Notes: a model not told the origin generated them from the sequence alone. Counted from the stretch's first letter, positions 1 to 8,932 are shown. The stretch: DNA of 64,000 nt from Aerococcaceae bacterium DSM 111020 (GCA_015863185.1 JACBXP010000002.1:62001-126000), one strand, 5' to 3'. A program made the numbers and translations.

Positions 1-386
1 CCAGCCAACAGCAACAAGAACAAATCGTTTATAGTCCAGGCGTAAAATATACGCATTATAGTCCGAAACAACCGGTCTATCTCATTCCGTTTGATTGTCC
101 TTTGGAGAAAGTGGTTCAATGGCTAAGTGATCAATCAGGAAAGATTGGTTTATTGGCAGATGATGCCTATATCAATACACTTGGGGAATATGAAGCGGTG
201 ACCGCAACTTATTCTTTCGGCGCTTCTGGAGATATTGAAGCGGCGACGCGATTATTATATGCCGGTTTACGTGCTCTAGAGCAAGAAGCGATTGATCGTA
301 TTTTGGTGCAAGGCTTTAATGCACAAGATGAAAGGGCACATGCTTTAATGAATCGACTATCTAAAGCAAGTAATTTTGTGCTATAA
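1..386 (+). CDS. sua5: Threonylcarbamoyl-AMP synthase Sua5/YwlC, 3' end only
   Basis: This is the C-terminal part of a gene that begins left of the window; the open frame runs from base 3 to the TAA at 384-386, about 127 codons. The fragment opens with a SPGVKYTHYSPK segment, which is the hallmark linking the YrdC catalytic domain to the C-terminal Sua5 domain, and the remaining residues form that extra domain. Family members make threonylcarbamoyl-AMP from threonine, bicarbonate and ATP for the t6A37 modification of ANN-decoding tRNAs. Location directly before glyA and upp is the usual arrangement in Bacilli, which supports the call. Only the Sua5-type C-terminal domain is visible; the catalytic YrdC domain lies outside, so its integrity cannot be judged. 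Confidence 0.85.
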   Translation, partial: SQQQQEQIVYSPGVKYTHYSPKQPVYLIPFDCPLEKVVQWLSDQSGKIGLLADDAYINTLGEYEAVTATYSFGASGDIEAATRLLYAGLRALEQEAIDRILVQGFNAQDERAHALMNRLSKASNFVL

Positions 387-419
387 TAATTCAAATACGT
401 CAGAAAAAGGTGACTTGCG

Positions 420-1646
420 ATGGAAAAAATGTTTAATGATCCAGAAGTATTTGAAGCGATTCAAAATGAAGAGCGACGTCAACAACAAAATATTGAGCTC
501 ATTGCGTCTGAAAATTTCGTCTCCGATGCGGTATTAGCTGCTCAGGGGAGTGGTTTGACGAATAAATATGCGGAAGGTTATCCAGGACGCCGTTATTATG
601 GTGGGTGTGAATATGTGGATGTGGTTGAACAATTAGCGATTGACCGAGCCAAAGAATTATTTGGGGCAGAATATGCCAATGTCCAACCCCATTCCGGATC
701 GAGTGCTAATTTAGCGGTGTATCGAGCATTTTTAGAGCCGGGGGATAAAGTTTTAGGAATGGATTTATCACAAGGCGGTCATTTAACACATGGGTCACCG
801 GTGAACTTCTCGGGTCAATCTTATGAGATGTATGCTTATGGCTTGGACGACCAAGAACGCTTAGATTATGATGCATTAGAAAAAACAGCCCGTGAAGTCC
901 AACCGAAGATGATTATTGCAGGAGCGAGTGCTTATTCACGTGAAATTGATTTCGAGCGCATTGGAGCGATTGCTCGCGAAGTAGGAGCGATTTATTTCGT
1001 GGATATGGCGCATATTGCCGGTTTAGTAGCAGCTGGCTTGCATCAAAATCCAGTACCTTATGCGGATGTTGTGACTTCTACTACCCATAAGACCTTACGT
1101 GGTCCGCGTGGGGGAATTATTTTAGCGAAAAAAGCCCATGCTAAGAAGTTGAACTCTGCCGTATTCCCAGGTATTCAAGGGGGACCTTTGATGCATGTGA
1201 TTGCCGGGAAAGCAATCGCTCTGGGCGAAGCCTTGCAACCAGGATTCAAAGATTATGCGCAGCGCGTGATTGCGAATGCACAAGCGATGGTGGCAGTGTT
1301 CAAAGAAAGTCCATTACGTGTTATTTCTGATGGCACAGATAATCATTTGTTCTTGTTAGATGTCACTCCATTAGGTATCACTGGAAAATGGGCTCAGGAC
1401 CGTTTGGATGCGGTACATATTACCGTTAATAAGAACTCTATTCCTAATGATCAGGAATCCTTTGTAAATACCAGCGGCATTCGTATCGGTACTCCGGCGA
1501 TTACCACTCGTGGCTTTACGGAGGAAGAGGCACGGCAAGTGGCGCACTTGATTGTCGAGGCTCTGGAAGCGGATGAAAATTCTCTTGACAAGATTGGAGC
1601 AAGTGTTGCACAATTAGTTGAAGATAAACCTTTGCATCAAGCATAA
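420..1646 (+). CDS. glyA: Serine hydroxymethyltransferase
   Basis: This 408-residue protein interconverts serine and glycine using pyridoxal phosphate and tetrahydrofolate and supplies one-carbon units in the cytoplasm. The family signature is clear: IASENF near residue 27, the glycine-rich YPGRRYYGG stretch near 55, and the PLP-binding lysine in [13 protein letters not shown] (Lys224). Length is normal for the bacterial enzyme. An AAAGGTGA ribosome site lies 7 bases before the ATG. It sits 33 bp after sua5 and 18 bp before upp, so the three are probably cotranscribed. Nothing unusual is seen. Confidence 0.98.
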   Translation: MEKMFNDPEVFEAIQNEERRQQQNIELIASENFVSDAVLAAQGSGLTNKYAEGYPGRRYYGGCEYVDVVEQLAIDRAKELFGAEYANVQPHSGSSANLAVYRAFLEPGDKVLGMDLSQGGHLTHGSPVNFSGQSYEMYAYGLDDQERLDYDALEKTAREVQPKMIIAGASAYSREIDFERIGAIAREVGAIYFVDMAHIAGLVAAGLHQNPVPYADVVTSTTHKTLRGPRGGIILAKKAHAKKLNSAVFPGIQGGPLMHVIAGKAIALGEALQPGFKDYAQRVIANAQAMVAVFKESPLRVISDGTDNHLFLLDVTPLGITGKWAQDRLDAVHITVNKNSIPNDQESFVNTSGIRIGTPAITTRGFTEEEARQVAHLIVEALEADENSLDKIGASVAQLVEDKPLHQA

Positions 1647-1664
1647 TTTAGGAGGACAATAAAA

Positions 1665-2303
1665 ATGGCAAAATTTCAAGTGGTAAATCATCCCTTAATT
1701 CAACATAAATTAACGATTATTCGACAAGAGGACACTTCAACCAAAGAATTCCGTGAAGTGACCAATGAAATCGCAATGTTGATGGCTTATGAGATTACGC
1801 GTGATTTACCATTAGAAGATGTTGTGATTCAAACACCTTTAGTAGAGTCAACACAAAAACAATTGGCAGGTAAAAAGCTCGCGATTATTCCGATTTTAAG
1901 AGCAGGTTTAGGAATGGTCGATGGCATGTTAGACCTTATTCCAGCAGCTCGTGTCGGACATATTGGGATGTACCGTGATCACGAGACACTTGAAGCGATT
2001 GAATACTTTGCGAAATTCCCTCAAGATATTCAAGATCGTAAAATATTTGTCGTCGATCCAATGCTTGCAACAGGTGCTTCTGCCATTGCAGCCTTAAACC
2101 AATTGGTGAATAAATATGAAGTTTCTCCTGAAAGTATTACCTTTGTCTGCTTAGTGGCAGCGCCTGAGGGTGTGAAAGCCATTCAAGAAGCACATCCTGA
2201 AGTAGATATCTATACGGCTGCTTTAGATGAAAAGCTCAATGAAGATGGTTATATTCTTCCAGGACTGGGAGACGCTGGTGACCGTATTTTCGGGACAAAA
2301 TAA
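1665..2303 (+). CDS. upp: Uracil phosphoribosyltransferase
   Basis: This 212-residue cytoplasmic enzyme converts uracil and PRPP to UMP in pyrimidine salvage. The PRPP-binding motif [11 protein letters not shown] is present around residues 129-139, and the ending [17 protein letters not shown] is typical of Upp, where GDAGDR contacts uracil. Length agrees with the usual 208-212 residues. A strong AGGAGG lies 8 bases before the ATG. The glyA-upp order is widely conserved in Firmicutes and suggests a shared transcript. Confidence 0.98.
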   Translation: MAKFQVVNHPLIQHKLTIIRQEDTSTKEFREVTNEIAMLMAYEITRDLPLEDVVIQTPLVESTQKQLAGKKLAIIPILRAGLGMVDGMLDLIPAARVGHIGMYRDHETLEAIEYFAKFPQDIQDRKIFVVDPMLATGASAIAALNQLVNKYEVSPESITFVCLVAAPEGVKAIQEAHPEVDIYTAALDEKLNEDGYILPGLGDAGDRIFGTK

Positions 2304-2471
2304 TTTATTGTATGGCTAATCATTCTCTATTTTATAAGGATCTATCTGTGCTTTTGCTAGTGAATCGCTAGAAAAAGTGCGGGTAGGTCTTTTTGATTGA
2401 CATCAAAAGAAGTCCTTGGAACAGAACAGTTGCGAATTATTGGGTTGCTTGTGTCCTTATTCACGAAAATA

Positions 2472-2480
2472 TGATACAAT
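2472..2480 (+). promoter_or_regulatory. Extended -10 promoter for mvaA-mvaS
   Basis: TGATACAAT is a TGn-type extended -10 (hexamer TACAAT at 2475-2480), about 39 bases before the mvaA ATG. No convincing -35 hexamer lies 16-18 bases upstream. The 215-bp gap after upp also holds a small inverted repeat (TCTTTTTGAT / ATCAAAAGA, about 2388-2410) without a following T-run, so it is not a clear terminator. Confidence 0.55.
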
Positions 2481-2518
2481 TTTAAGACATTAAGAATCAG
2501 TTCAATAGGAGAAGATAA

Positions 2519-3805
2519 ATGTTTAAAGGATTTTATAAGAAGAAAATATCAGAGCGTCGCGCGATGATTGATGAATTTCGTCCTAATTTACATATTATGT
2601 TGAAGCAACTTCCGGAATCTGTGGCGAACAATATGATTGAAAATTATCTGATGAACTATGAATTGCCTTTAGGCGTCGCCGTTAATTTTACGATCAATGA
2701 GGAAGCTTATGTCGTCCCCATGGCCGTCGAGGAACCGTCGGTCATTGCGGCTGCCAGTAATGCAGGGAAAATTCTTGGCAATATTCAGACAAGTTATGGA
2801 GAACGCGAGATTGTCGGACAAATTGTGCTTGCTGAAATTGACGACCCAGTAAAAGTGTTGGCCAAATTAGAAGCTGAGCGGGAAACGTTATTATCTATCG
2901 CCAAGGATCATGCTCAAAATATGGTGCGACGGGGCGGTGGGCCTCTCGGGCTACGTTTTGAACATAAGATGTCAGAGATGACCGATTATATTGTTATTTA
3001 TTTGACTTTTAATCCCTGTGATGCCATGGGAGCTAATGCTGTGAATACCTGTTTGGAAGCGATGGCCCCACATATCGAAGCAGTGGTAGGGCAAGATGCA
3101 TTGATACGTATCTTGTCTAATTATTCGGAGACGGCCATTGCCCGAGCTGAAACGCAAGTGATGGTTGCGAAATTACATCAAGACCGTGAACAAGCGCATC
3201 AAATAGCCAAAAGAATTGCAATGGCGTCAGATTATGCTAGTATAGATATTTACCGTGCCACAACACACAATAAAGGAATTATGAATGGTATTGATGCGGT
3301 TGCGATCGCAACAGGCAATGATTGGCGTGCGATTGAAGCGTCGGTTCATGCTTATGCGAGTCGCACAGGGAATTATCAGCCATTAACGCGGTGGACCTAT
3401 GACGCTGAAGCAGAGATTCTTTTGGGTTCGATTGAATTACCATTGCCGGTGGCTGTTGTTGGCGGAACAATTTCTGTGCATCCTATTGCGCAATGGTCAT
3501 TGGAGTTATTGAATCAACCCTCTGCCAGCCAATTATCTCAAATCATGGCAGCCGTCGGCTTAGCGCAGAATTTTGGTGCTATTCGTGCTTTAGTAACAGA
3601 AGGAATACAAAAAGGACATATGTCCTTACAAGCGCGTAGTTTGGCGATGCAAGTTGGTGCGACAGAAGAGGAAGTGGAACCACTTGTTGCACAACTCAAA
3701 GCCAGCCCAACGATGTCCAGTACGGTTGCGGCTGATTTGTTAGAGCAACTACGCGGTCAAGTAAGTGAGGAGAGAAAAGATGTCAAATACAATCGGAATC
3801 GATAA
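2519..3805 (+). CDS. mvaA: Hydroxymethylglutaryl-CoA reductase, class II
   Basis: This 428-residue enzyme reduces HMG-CoA to mevalonate, the committing step of the mevalonate route to isopentenyl diphosphate used by lactic acid bacteria. Class II features are seen: the catalytic glutamate segment EEPSVIAAAS near residue 71, DAMGANAVNT near 168, the lysine segment NKGIMNG near 250, the aspartate in GNDWRA near 266, and the catalytic histidine in GHMSLQAR near 366. In Enterococcus the reductase is fused to a thiolase (MvaE); here it stands alone with no thiolase in the window. An AGGAGAA ribosome site precedes the ATG. The gene overlaps mvaS by 26 bp, implying coupled translation. Confidence 0.95.
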   Translation: MFKGFYKKKISERRAMIDEFRPNLHIMLKQLPESVANNMIENYLMNYELPLGVAVNFTINEEAYVVPMAVEEPSVIAAASNAGKILGNIQTSYGEREIVGQIVLAEIDDPVKVLAKLEAERETLLSIAKDHAQNMVRRGGGPLGLRFEHKMSEMTDYIVIYLTFNPCDAMGANAVNTCLEAMAPHIEAVVGQDALIRILSNYSETAIARAETQVMVAKLHQDREQAHQIAKRIAMASDYASIDIYRATTHNKGIMNGIDAVAIATGNDWRAIEASVHAYASRTGNYQPLTRWTYDAEAEILLGSIELPLPVAVVGGTISVHPIAQWSLELLNQPSASQLSQIMAAVGLAQNFGAIRALVTEGIQKGHMSLQARSLAMQVGATEEEVEPLVAQLKASPTMSSTVAADLLEQLRGQVSEERKDVKYNRNR

Positions 3806-4973
3806 GATTGCCTTCTATACGCCGGACTATTATGTCGATATGGTAGAACTGGCTGAGGCTAGAGGCATCGATCCCAACAAATATACGATTGGTTTACAAC
3901 AAGATTTAATGGCGGTTATTCCCGTCTGGGAGGATATCGTGACGATGGGGGCGAATGCAGCGCAGCAAATCATCGACGATGCAGATCGTTCTTTGATTGA
4001 TCAAGTTATTTTCGCAACGGAGTCGAGCTTTGATTATTCTAAGTCAGCGGCGACGTATATTCATCGTTTGCTGGACATTCAACCCCAAGCCGCTTCTTTT
4101 GAAGTGAAACAAGCCTGCTATGCAGGGACAGCTGGCCTGATGATGGCTGTCAATTATGTTCGATTAAATCCTAATCGTCGTGCTTTAGTTATCACATCAG
4201 ATATCGCTCGTTATGGGCTAGAATCGTCAGGTGAGCCGACACAAGGTGCCGGTGCTGTGGCGATGATTATTAGCAATCAGCCACGTATTTTAGCGATTGA
4301 AGAAGAGACATTCAAATATTCGACCGAACATTATGATTTTTGGCGTCCGAGCCACTCACCAGTAGCCTTGGTAGATGGCCACTTTTCGAATGAATTATAT
4401 ATGGATAGCTTTGTTAAAGTGTTTCAAGATGCTGAAGAAGCGATGGGACGCCGACTGGCTACGATTAGTGCATTTGTCTTCCATTTGCCTTATACCAAGA
4501 TGGCGAAGAAAGCTCTGGATGCTTTATCTGAAGCGGAGACACAATTGGATGAGAAGAAGCGTTCGAGTCAAATTGCACACTGGCAAGACCAACTCCCGGC
4601 GGCGATTGAGTATGGGCGCCGGATTGGGAATACTTATACGGCGGCTTTATATATATCCTTTATTTCAATGCTGAAAGAAAATGAGACCTTGAAAGCTGGA
4701 GACCGAATTGGTTTGTTTAGTTATGGATCAGGAGCTGTTTCTGAATTATTCTTCGGAGAATTAGTTGAAGGTTATTCAGGACAATTGGCAGAGACGATTG
4801 GCTTAGAAGAATTGGCTAATCGGCAACAAATTAGTGTCGCTGAGTATGAACAATTATTCACTGAGCGCGACCAAATGGATACGACGAATGCAAGCTTTGA
4901 TATTCCCGAAACTTATCAAGGATTTTATCTGCGAGAAATCGACGAAAATCGTCGCTATTATGATTTTAAATAA
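3780..4973 (+). CDS. mvaS: Hydroxymethylglutaryl-CoA synthase
   Basis: This 397-residue enzyme condenses acetoacetyl-CoA with acetyl-CoA to give HMG-CoA, the substrate of the upstream reductase. The catalytic triad is visible: Glu81 in ATESSFD, Cys112 in QACYAGT and His235 in FHLPYTK. An in-frame upstream codon at 3765 exists, but the GAGGAGA ribosome site at 3767-3773 points to ATG 3780, which lies inside the end of mvaA. Length is close to the usual 385-400 residues. Together the two genes provide both steps from acetoacetyl-CoA to mevalonate; the kinases of the pathway are not in this window. Confidence 0.96.
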   Translation: MSNTIGIDKIAFYTPDYYVDMVELAEARGIDPNKYTIGLQQDLMAVIPVWEDIVTMGANAAQQIIDDADRSLIDQVIFATESSFDYSKSAATYIHRLLDIQPQAASFEVKQACYAGTAGLMMAVNYVRLNPNRRALVITSDIARYGLESSGEPTQGAGAVAMIISNQPRILAIEEETFKYSTEHYDFWRPSHSPVALVDGHFSNELYMDSFVKVFQDAEEAMGRRLATISAFVFHLPYTKMAKKALDALSEAETQLDEKKRSSQIAHWQDQLPAAIEYGRRIGNTYTAALYISFISMLKENETLKAGDRIGLFSYGSGAVSELFFGELVEGYSGQLAETIGLEELANRQQISVAEYEQLFTERDQMDTTNASFDIPETYQGFYLREIDENRRYYDFK

Positions 4974-4978
4974 AGGAC

Positions 4979-5014
4979 AGAAGACAAGCTCCAATGAGGA
5001 ACTTGTCTTTTTTA
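4979..5014 (+). terminator. Rho-independent terminator after mvaS
   Basis: The inverted repeat AAGACAAGCTCC / AGGAACTTGTCTT with an AATG loop, followed by a run of Ts, starts 6 bases after the mvaS stop. It closes the mvaA-mvaS unit. Confidence 0.85.
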
Positions 5015-5089
5015 GTGATAAATTTATCTAAAAAATACTGAAAGTCACAAAATATTCCCACTTAATAGATGTCAAAGTCATAAATTTTA

Positions 5090-5098
5090 TGCTATTAT
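5090..5098 (+). promoter_or_regulatory. Extended -10 promoter for ywzB-murA
   Basis: TGCTATTAT matches an extended -10 (hexamer TATTAT at 5093-5098) 28 bases before the ywzB start. The -35 region is weak. It is the first promoter-like sequence after the mvaS terminator and may serve the ywzB-murA-mbl-epuA group. Confidence 0.5.
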
Positions 5099-5125
5099 AG
5101 AAAAAGAACTGAAAGGAGAATACAG

Positions 5126-5356
5126 ATGCTCTTAATCAATAGTATGGCAGTACTGGTGGTCAAGATTGTTTTCGTCCTTTTAAGCTATCTTGTATTTAGT
5201 AAGCTAGATTGGCGCAAAATACTATTAGACCGCCATTTCTACTTAGCAAGATGGGCTTGTATATTACTGAGTATTACGGTAGGACAAGCGGTCAGTTCGT
5301 ATTTTATTGAGATCATTGATATTTTTCGCGCGGTAATATTTGCGGGAATATCTTAA
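5126..5356 (+). CDS. ywzB: Small membrane protein, DUF1146 family (YwzB-like)
   Basis: This 76-residue protein has two hydrophobic segments (about residues 3-25 and 45-70) separated by a basic loop, and ends in a segment with ILLSITVGQAVSSYF, which resembles the conserved C-terminal half of the DUF1146 family. In Bacillus the family member ywzB lies just upstream of murA, and the same position here supports the call. Its function is unknown. An AAAGGAGA ribosome site precedes the ATG. The gene ends 126 bp before murA, a gap that contains two palindromic elements described separately. Confidence 0.7.
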   Translation: MLLINSMAVLVVKIVFVLLSYLVFSKLDWRKILLDRHFYLARWACILLSITVGQAVSSYFIEIIDIFRAVIFAGIS

Positions 5357-5391
5357 TAAACATGTTTTCATTTAAGATGGCAGTCTTATTT

Positions 5392-5405
5392 TGAAAACGA
5401 TAACG
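5392..5405 (+). promoter_or_regulatory. cre-like palindromic site upstream of murA
   Basis: TGAAAACGATAACG matches 13 of 14 positions of the CcpA-binding cre consensus TGWAANCGNTNWCA, the last base differing. It is also the core of a symmetric element, AAAACG-ATAA-CGTTTT. It lies about 80 bases before murA and downstream of ywzB. Whether CcpA or another repressor uses it cannot be told from the sequence. Confidence 0.4.
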
Positions 5406-5433
5406 TTTTATTAAAAAACATAAATCAACAAAC

Positions 5434-5459
5434 CTTATCGTTCGCTCCAAAACGATAAG
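5434..5459 (+). promoter_or_regulatory. Hairpin directly before the murA ribosome site
   Basis: CTTATCGTT and AACGATAAG form a perfect 9-bp stem with an 8-base loop, ending 5 bases before the AAAAGGGG ribosome site of murA. Its right arm repeats the AAAACGATAA sequence of the cre-like element 54 bp upstream. There is no T-run, so a terminator is unlikely; an operator or an mRNA structure affecting translation is possible. Confidence 0.45.
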
Positions 5460-5482
5460 CTACAAAAGGGGAAAATTTTAGA

Positions 5483-6790
5483 ATGGAAGAAATTATCGTA
5501 CACGGTGGCAACCGTTTGACAGGCGAGGTTGTTATTGAAGGAGCTAAAAATGCTGTGTTACCTATTTTGGCGGGAGCAATCTTAGCTGAAGAAGGAAAAA
5601 CAGTCCTTAACAATGTCCCTATTTTATCGGATGTTTATATTTTAAATGAATTACTGAATACGATTAATGCGGTGACGCATTTTGATGAAGCAAACAATCA
5701 ACTAACGATTGATGCGACCGGAGATATTTTATCGGTAGCTGATTATGATTTTGTCAGTAAAATGCGTGCTTCCATCGTGGTGATGGGGCCATTATTGGCA
5801 CGCTTTGGTCATGCGAAAGTGGCCATGCCGGGCGGATGTGCGATTGGAACACGTCCGATTGATTTACATTTAAAAGGGTTTGAAGCCTTAGGTGCGACCA
5901 TTGAACGCCATGCTGGCTATGTTGAAGCCAAAGCGGATCGTTTAGTGGGAACATCTATCTATTTAGACTTCCCAAGTGTGGGAGCAACTGAGAATATAAT
6001 GATGGCTGCGACATTAGCAGAAGGAACGACGGTCATTGAGAATGTGGCGCGCGAACCAGAAATTGTCGATTTAGCAGACTTCTTAAATGCGATGGGTGCT
6101 AAGATTGAAGGCGCGGGGACAGATGTGATTAAAATTCATGGTGTCGATCAATTACACGGTACCGAACATAAAGTGATTTATGACCGCATTGAAGCGGGGA
6201 CCTTCATGGTGGCAGCAGCAGTTACTCAAGGCGATGTCTATATTCACGGTGCGGTTCGTGAGCACAATCAGCCATTAGTGAGTAAATTAACTGAAATGGG
6301 CGTGAACTTTACCGAAGACGCCGAAGGGATGCGCGTTATTGGTCCGGAAATATTAACACCAACCAATGTAAAGACGATGCCACATCCAGGGTTCCCAACA
6401 GACATGCAGGCGCAAATTTCGATTGCGCAATTGTTGGCAGACGGCTCTTCATCGCTTACAGAAACAGTCTTTGAAAATCGCTTCATGCATTTTGAGGAAT
6501 TGAGAAAGATGAGTGCCAAATTCCAAATCGAACGTCAAACAGCGATTACCTATGGACCAAATGAATTAACGGGTGCTCGGGTGAAAGCAACAGACTTACG
6601 TGCCGCTGCGGCCTTAGTGATTGCTGGCTTAGTAGCCAAAGGCATTACTCGTGTAACAGCACTAGAATATTTAGACCGTGGATATTATAATTTCCACAAT
6701 AAATTAGCCGCTTTAGGAGCAGAAATCGAACGTGTTGATGTGCAACCAGTAGAAGTACAAATACCTAATCGTGTTATTCAACACGTTTAA
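5483..6790 (+). CDS. murA: UDP-N-acetylglucosamine 1-carboxyvinyltransferase
   Basis: This 435-residue cytoplasmic enzyme transfers enolpyruvate from PEP to UDP-GlcNAc, the first committed step of peptidoglycan precursor synthesis. The N-terminal [17 protein letters not shown] signature and the catalytic Cys119 in [14 protein letters not shown] are present; a cysteine here is the residue alkylated by fosfomycin in sensitive enzymes. Length is typical. Many low-GC Gram-positives have two MurA paralogues; this copy sits between ywzB and mbl as the main MurAA copy does in Bacillus. The next gene follows after 23 bp, so cotranscription with mbl is likely. Confidence 0.97.
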   Translation: MEEIIVHGGNRLTGEVVIEGAKNAVLPILAGAILAEEGKTVLNNVPILSDVYILNELLNTINAVTHFDEANNQLTIDATGDILSVADYDFVSKMRASIVVMGPLLARFGHAKVAMPGGCAIGTRPIDLHLKGFEALGATIERHAGYVEAKADRLVGTSIYLDFPSVGATENIMMAATLAEGTTVIENVAREPEIVDLADFLNAMGAKIEGAGTDVIKIHGVDQLHGTEHKVIYDRIEAGTFMVAAAVTQGDVYIHGAVREHNQPLVSKLTEMGVNFTEDAEGMRVIGPEILTPTNVKTMPHPGFPTDMQAQISIAQLLADGSSSLTETVFENRFMHFEELRKMSAKFQIERQTAITYGPNELTGARVKATDLRAAAALVIAGLVAKGITRVTALEYLDRGYYNFHNKLAALGAEIERVDVQPVEVQIPNRVIQHV

Positions 6791-6813
6791 CAAGTGATGA
6801 ATGGAGCAATATC

Positions 6814-7878
6814 ATGAGCAGAGAAATAGGGATAGATTTAGGAACTGCCAATGTATTGATTCATTTAAAGGGACGCGGTATTGTGGTCAATGAACCAGCT
6901 GTGGTAGCGGTTGACCTCGATACCAATGAAATTGTGGCTCATGGTCAAGAGGCTTATGAGATGATAGGACGCACGCCACCATCCATTCAAGTGATCCATC
7001 CATTGGAAGGTGGTGTGATTGCAGATTATGATTTAGCGGAAGCGATGTTGATTTTATTTATGCGGCGCATCGAGAATCAACATTGGTTCAGCAAGCCGAT
7101 TATCTTAATTTGTGCCCCATCACAAATCAATGATATTGAGAAACAATCTTTAATGGAAACAGCAGAACGTGCAAGTCGAGGCATTGTCTATATCGAAGAA
7201 GAAACAAAAGTGGGTGCTTTAGGTGCGGGAGGCAACATCCTCTCCCCACAGGCAACCATGGTTATGGATATCGGTGGCGGAACCAGTGACATCTCTGTGA
7301 TTAGTTCAGGTGAAATTATTGCCAGTCAATCGGTGCGTATCGCTGGTGATGACTTTAATCAAGCCATCATTGATTATGTCAAAGAGACGTATCAATTAGA
7401 ATTGGGGACAAAGACAGCTGAGCAAGCGAAGATAGCGATAGCGTCAGCTCAAAGAGTTCCCCAACAAGATATTCGCCATCACGATGTCAATGGCATCGAT
7501 ATGGTTTCTCGTTTACCCCGTTCGATGAAATTAAGTAACAATGATTTAGCCTTTGCTTTAGCCGAACCGATTGATGAAATCGCGAAAGCCACGGAGCATT
7601 TATTGCAGTCGATTCAGCCTGAATTTATGGCGGATATTATCGAGCAAGGGATTTTATTGACGGGTGGAGGTGCTTTGATTGACGGGTTGGATGATTATTT
7701 GACGCATCGTTTAGAAGTCAGTGTCATCCAAGTCGATCAACCGATGCGTTCAGTGGCCGTGGGAACGGGATTAATGTTAGAATTAATTCAATCCGGTGAA
7801 TTTGAACGAACTCAGCCGACCTTTTGGGGTCGTGTTAAACGCCAATTAAAGCAATTTAAGCGACGATTAATGGGTTAA
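6814..7878 (+). CDS. mbl: Rod-shape determining protein, MreB/Mbl family
   Basis: This 354-residue actin-like ATPase forms membrane-associated filaments that guide lateral wall synthesis. The family phosphate-1 motif IGIDLGTANVLIHLKG is at residues 5-20, the phosphate-2 motif MDIGGGTSDISVIS is near 151-164, and the adenosine motif LLTGGGALIDG is near 284-294. Length matches MreB and Mbl. Placement after murA resembles the Bacillus mbl locus and is why Mbl is preferred, but MreB, Mbl and MreBH cannot be separated safely by eye. mreC and mreD do not follow. Retention of this gene suggests a rod-shaped or elongating cell, or an ovococcus that kept it; the sequence cannot decide. Confidence 0.88.
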   Translation: MSREIGIDLGTANVLIHLKGRGIVVNEPAVVAVDLDTNEIVAHGQEAYEMIGRTPPSIQVIHPLEGGVIADYDLAEAMLILFMRRIENQHWFSKPIILICAPSQINDIEKQSLMETAERASRGIVYIEEETKVGALGAGGNILSPQATMVMDIGGGTSDISVISSGEIIASQSVRIAGDDFNQAIIDYVKETYQLELGTKTAEQAKIAIASAQRVPQQDIRHHDVNGIDMVSRLPRSMKLSNNDLAFALAEPIDEIAKATEHLLQSIQPEFMADIIEQGILLTGGGALIDGLDDYLTHRLEVSVIQVDQPMRSVAVGTGLMLELIQSGEFERTQPTFWGRVKRQLKQFKRRLMG

Positions 7879-7893
7879 TAATGGAGGAAAATC

Positions 7894-8091
7894 ATGACAA
7901 ACTCGGAATTACAAGTGAATGTATGGCGACGTTTCTTTAGTGTCCTATTAAAATGTTTGCTCTTTATTTTGTTTGTTGTGCTTTTCTTTGTTGTCGGGCT
8001 CTTTATTGGTTATGCTGTTATCGGCGATGGTCAATACTGGGAAGTCTTAAATCAAGATACATGGGCGCATATTTTGAGTTTCATTAAATAA
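7894..8091 (+). CDS. epuA: EpuA-family small membrane protein
   Basis: This 65-residue protein has one long hydrophobic segment (about residues 15-42) followed by GYAVIGDGQYWEVLNQDTW, which matches the conserved C-terminal signature of EpuA-type proteins (IGYsVIGDG...TW.hI). In many genome annotations this family carries the misleading name RNA polymerase subunit beta. Function is unknown. A GGAGG site precedes the ATG, and the gene lies 15 bp after mbl, the family's common neighbour in Lactobacillales, so it probably shares the transcript. Confidence 0.82.
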   Translation: MTNSELQVNVWRRFFSVLLKCLLFILFVVLFFVVGLFIGYAVIGDGQYWEVLNQDTWAHILSFIK

Positions 8092-8104
8092 TCAATCATT
8101 TATC

Positions 8105-8141
8105 AGAGGCTGACAATTTGTTCAGCCTCTTAATTGTTTTT
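8105..8141 (+). terminator. Rho-independent terminator after epuA
   Basis: AGAGGCTGA / TCAGCCTCT form a 9-bp stem with an 8-base loop, followed by a T-rich stretch. It lies 14 bases after the epuA stop. Confidence 0.85.
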
Positions 8142-8156
8142 ATAGAACTTGAAATG

Positions 8157-8165
8157 TGATAAAAT
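8157..8165 (+). promoter_or_regulatory. Extended -10 promoter for the DUF3397 gene
   Basis: TGATAAAAT is an extended -10 (hexamer TAAAAT at 8160-8165) 94 bases before the DUF3397 start. A TTGTTT lies upstream, but its 20-base spacing is too long to count as a good -35. Confidence 0.5.
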
Positions 8166-8258
8166 GTTTTTAACATCTTAAAATAGTAATAAAGAAGAGA
8201 GAAAATGTTTGACATTGATTGTCATCATCGAAGATTAAGCTTTAGGAAGTGAATGCAG

Positions 8259-8627
8259 ATGAGTCCTTTTATTTGGCCAGAGATATTATTGTTCGCACTC
8301 CCTGTCATCGGGGCTCTTTATAGTGTGCTTATTTTGAAGCCACACATTGCTGATTATCCCATTAGTATTGCGACATATTTGTTACCGATGTGGTTAATCG
8401 TGATTCATGCTTTGAGTGTGTTAATGTATAATTTTAGTGTTTTGCCATTATTATTGTTGGTCTCTTTCTTTGTTTTGGCCCTAGTATTGCATGATTATAT
8501 TCGCCAAATTGAGCGGTTTTATGCAATGGACTTCCTGAAGATTGCATTACGATCGTTATTTATGATGTGGACGATTTTTTTATTCGCGATGCTGATAGCC
8601 AGAATTGTGTCGTATTTTTTAGTTTGA
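8259..8627 (+). CDS. DUF3397-family membrane protein
   Basis: This roughly 122-residue protein is almost entirely hydrophobic, with four predicted membrane segments (about residues 4-24, 33-56, 60-80 and 98-120). Its composition, length and position just before mraZ match the DUF3397 family, which precedes mraZ in many Lactobacillales. The function is unknown. An in-frame ATG lies 6 bases upstream at 8253, but the AGGAAGTG ribosome site at 8244-8251 fits the ATG at 8259 better. A terminator separates it from mraZ, so it is probably not part of the dcw transcript. Confidence 0.65.
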   Translation: MSPFIWPEILLFALPVIGALYSVLILKPHIADYPISIATYLLPMWLIVIHALSVLMYNFSVLPLLLLVSFFVLALVLHDYIRQIERFYAMDFLKIALRSLFMMWTIFLFAMLIARIVSYFLV

Positions 8628-8676
8628 TGGCTAAGCAATAAACATTGATTATCTGAAATAATAGCCAATATATTTT

Positions 8677-8701
8677 GACGGCCTGGGGGCCGTCTTTTTT
8701 T
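8677..8701 (+). terminator. Rho-independent terminator before mraZ
   Basis: GACGGCC / GGCCGTC with a TGGG loop, followed by seven Ts. It is a strong, compact terminator isolating the dcw cluster from upstream transcription. Confidence 0.9.
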
Positions 8702-8838
8702 GTGCTTATTTTTATAAGGGATCGTCGGTGAGTCGTCATCGGTGACCATAAAGGAGATTCAATTCATTATCGATTGATAATTACATCACCATTAAATTGG
8801 AAATTTCCCCCACCTGAATTTTTGAAATATTAAAGCCG

Positions 8839-8867
8839 TTGATATCAAGGTTTAGTGCGGTTAAATT
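8839..8867 (+). promoter_or_regulatory. Candidate mraZ/dcw promoter
   Basis: TTGATA (8839-8844) and TAAATT (8862-8867) are separated by 17 bases and form a reasonable housekeeping promoter about 100 bases before mraZ. A second possible -10, TATGAT at 8938-8943, lies just after the operator repeats but has no -35 at the right distance. Confidence 0.5.
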
Positions 8868-8892
8868 AATTTGTAGGTGTCCCAAAAAAATG

Positions 8893-8932
8893 AAAGTGGA
8901 GGTTTTAGGTGGTAGAAAGTGGGGGGATGTGG
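8893..8932 (+). promoter_or_regulatory. MraZ operator: four phased GTGG repeats
   Basis: AAAGTGG (8893-8899), AGGTGG (8907-8912), AAAGTGG (8916-8922) and ATGTGG (8927-8932) form a direct-repeat array. The GTGG cores begin at 8896, 8909, 8919 and 8929, so the last three are spaced exactly one helical turn. MraZ proteins are known to bind short G-rich direct repeats (TGGGN in E. coli, AAAGTG-type in mollicutes) before their own operons, so autoregulation by the adjacent mraZ is the natural reading. Confidence 0.7.

Noticed and set aside
2388-2410. Inverted repeat after upp as a terminator
   Set aside because: The stem is AT-rich and has no T-run after it on either strand.
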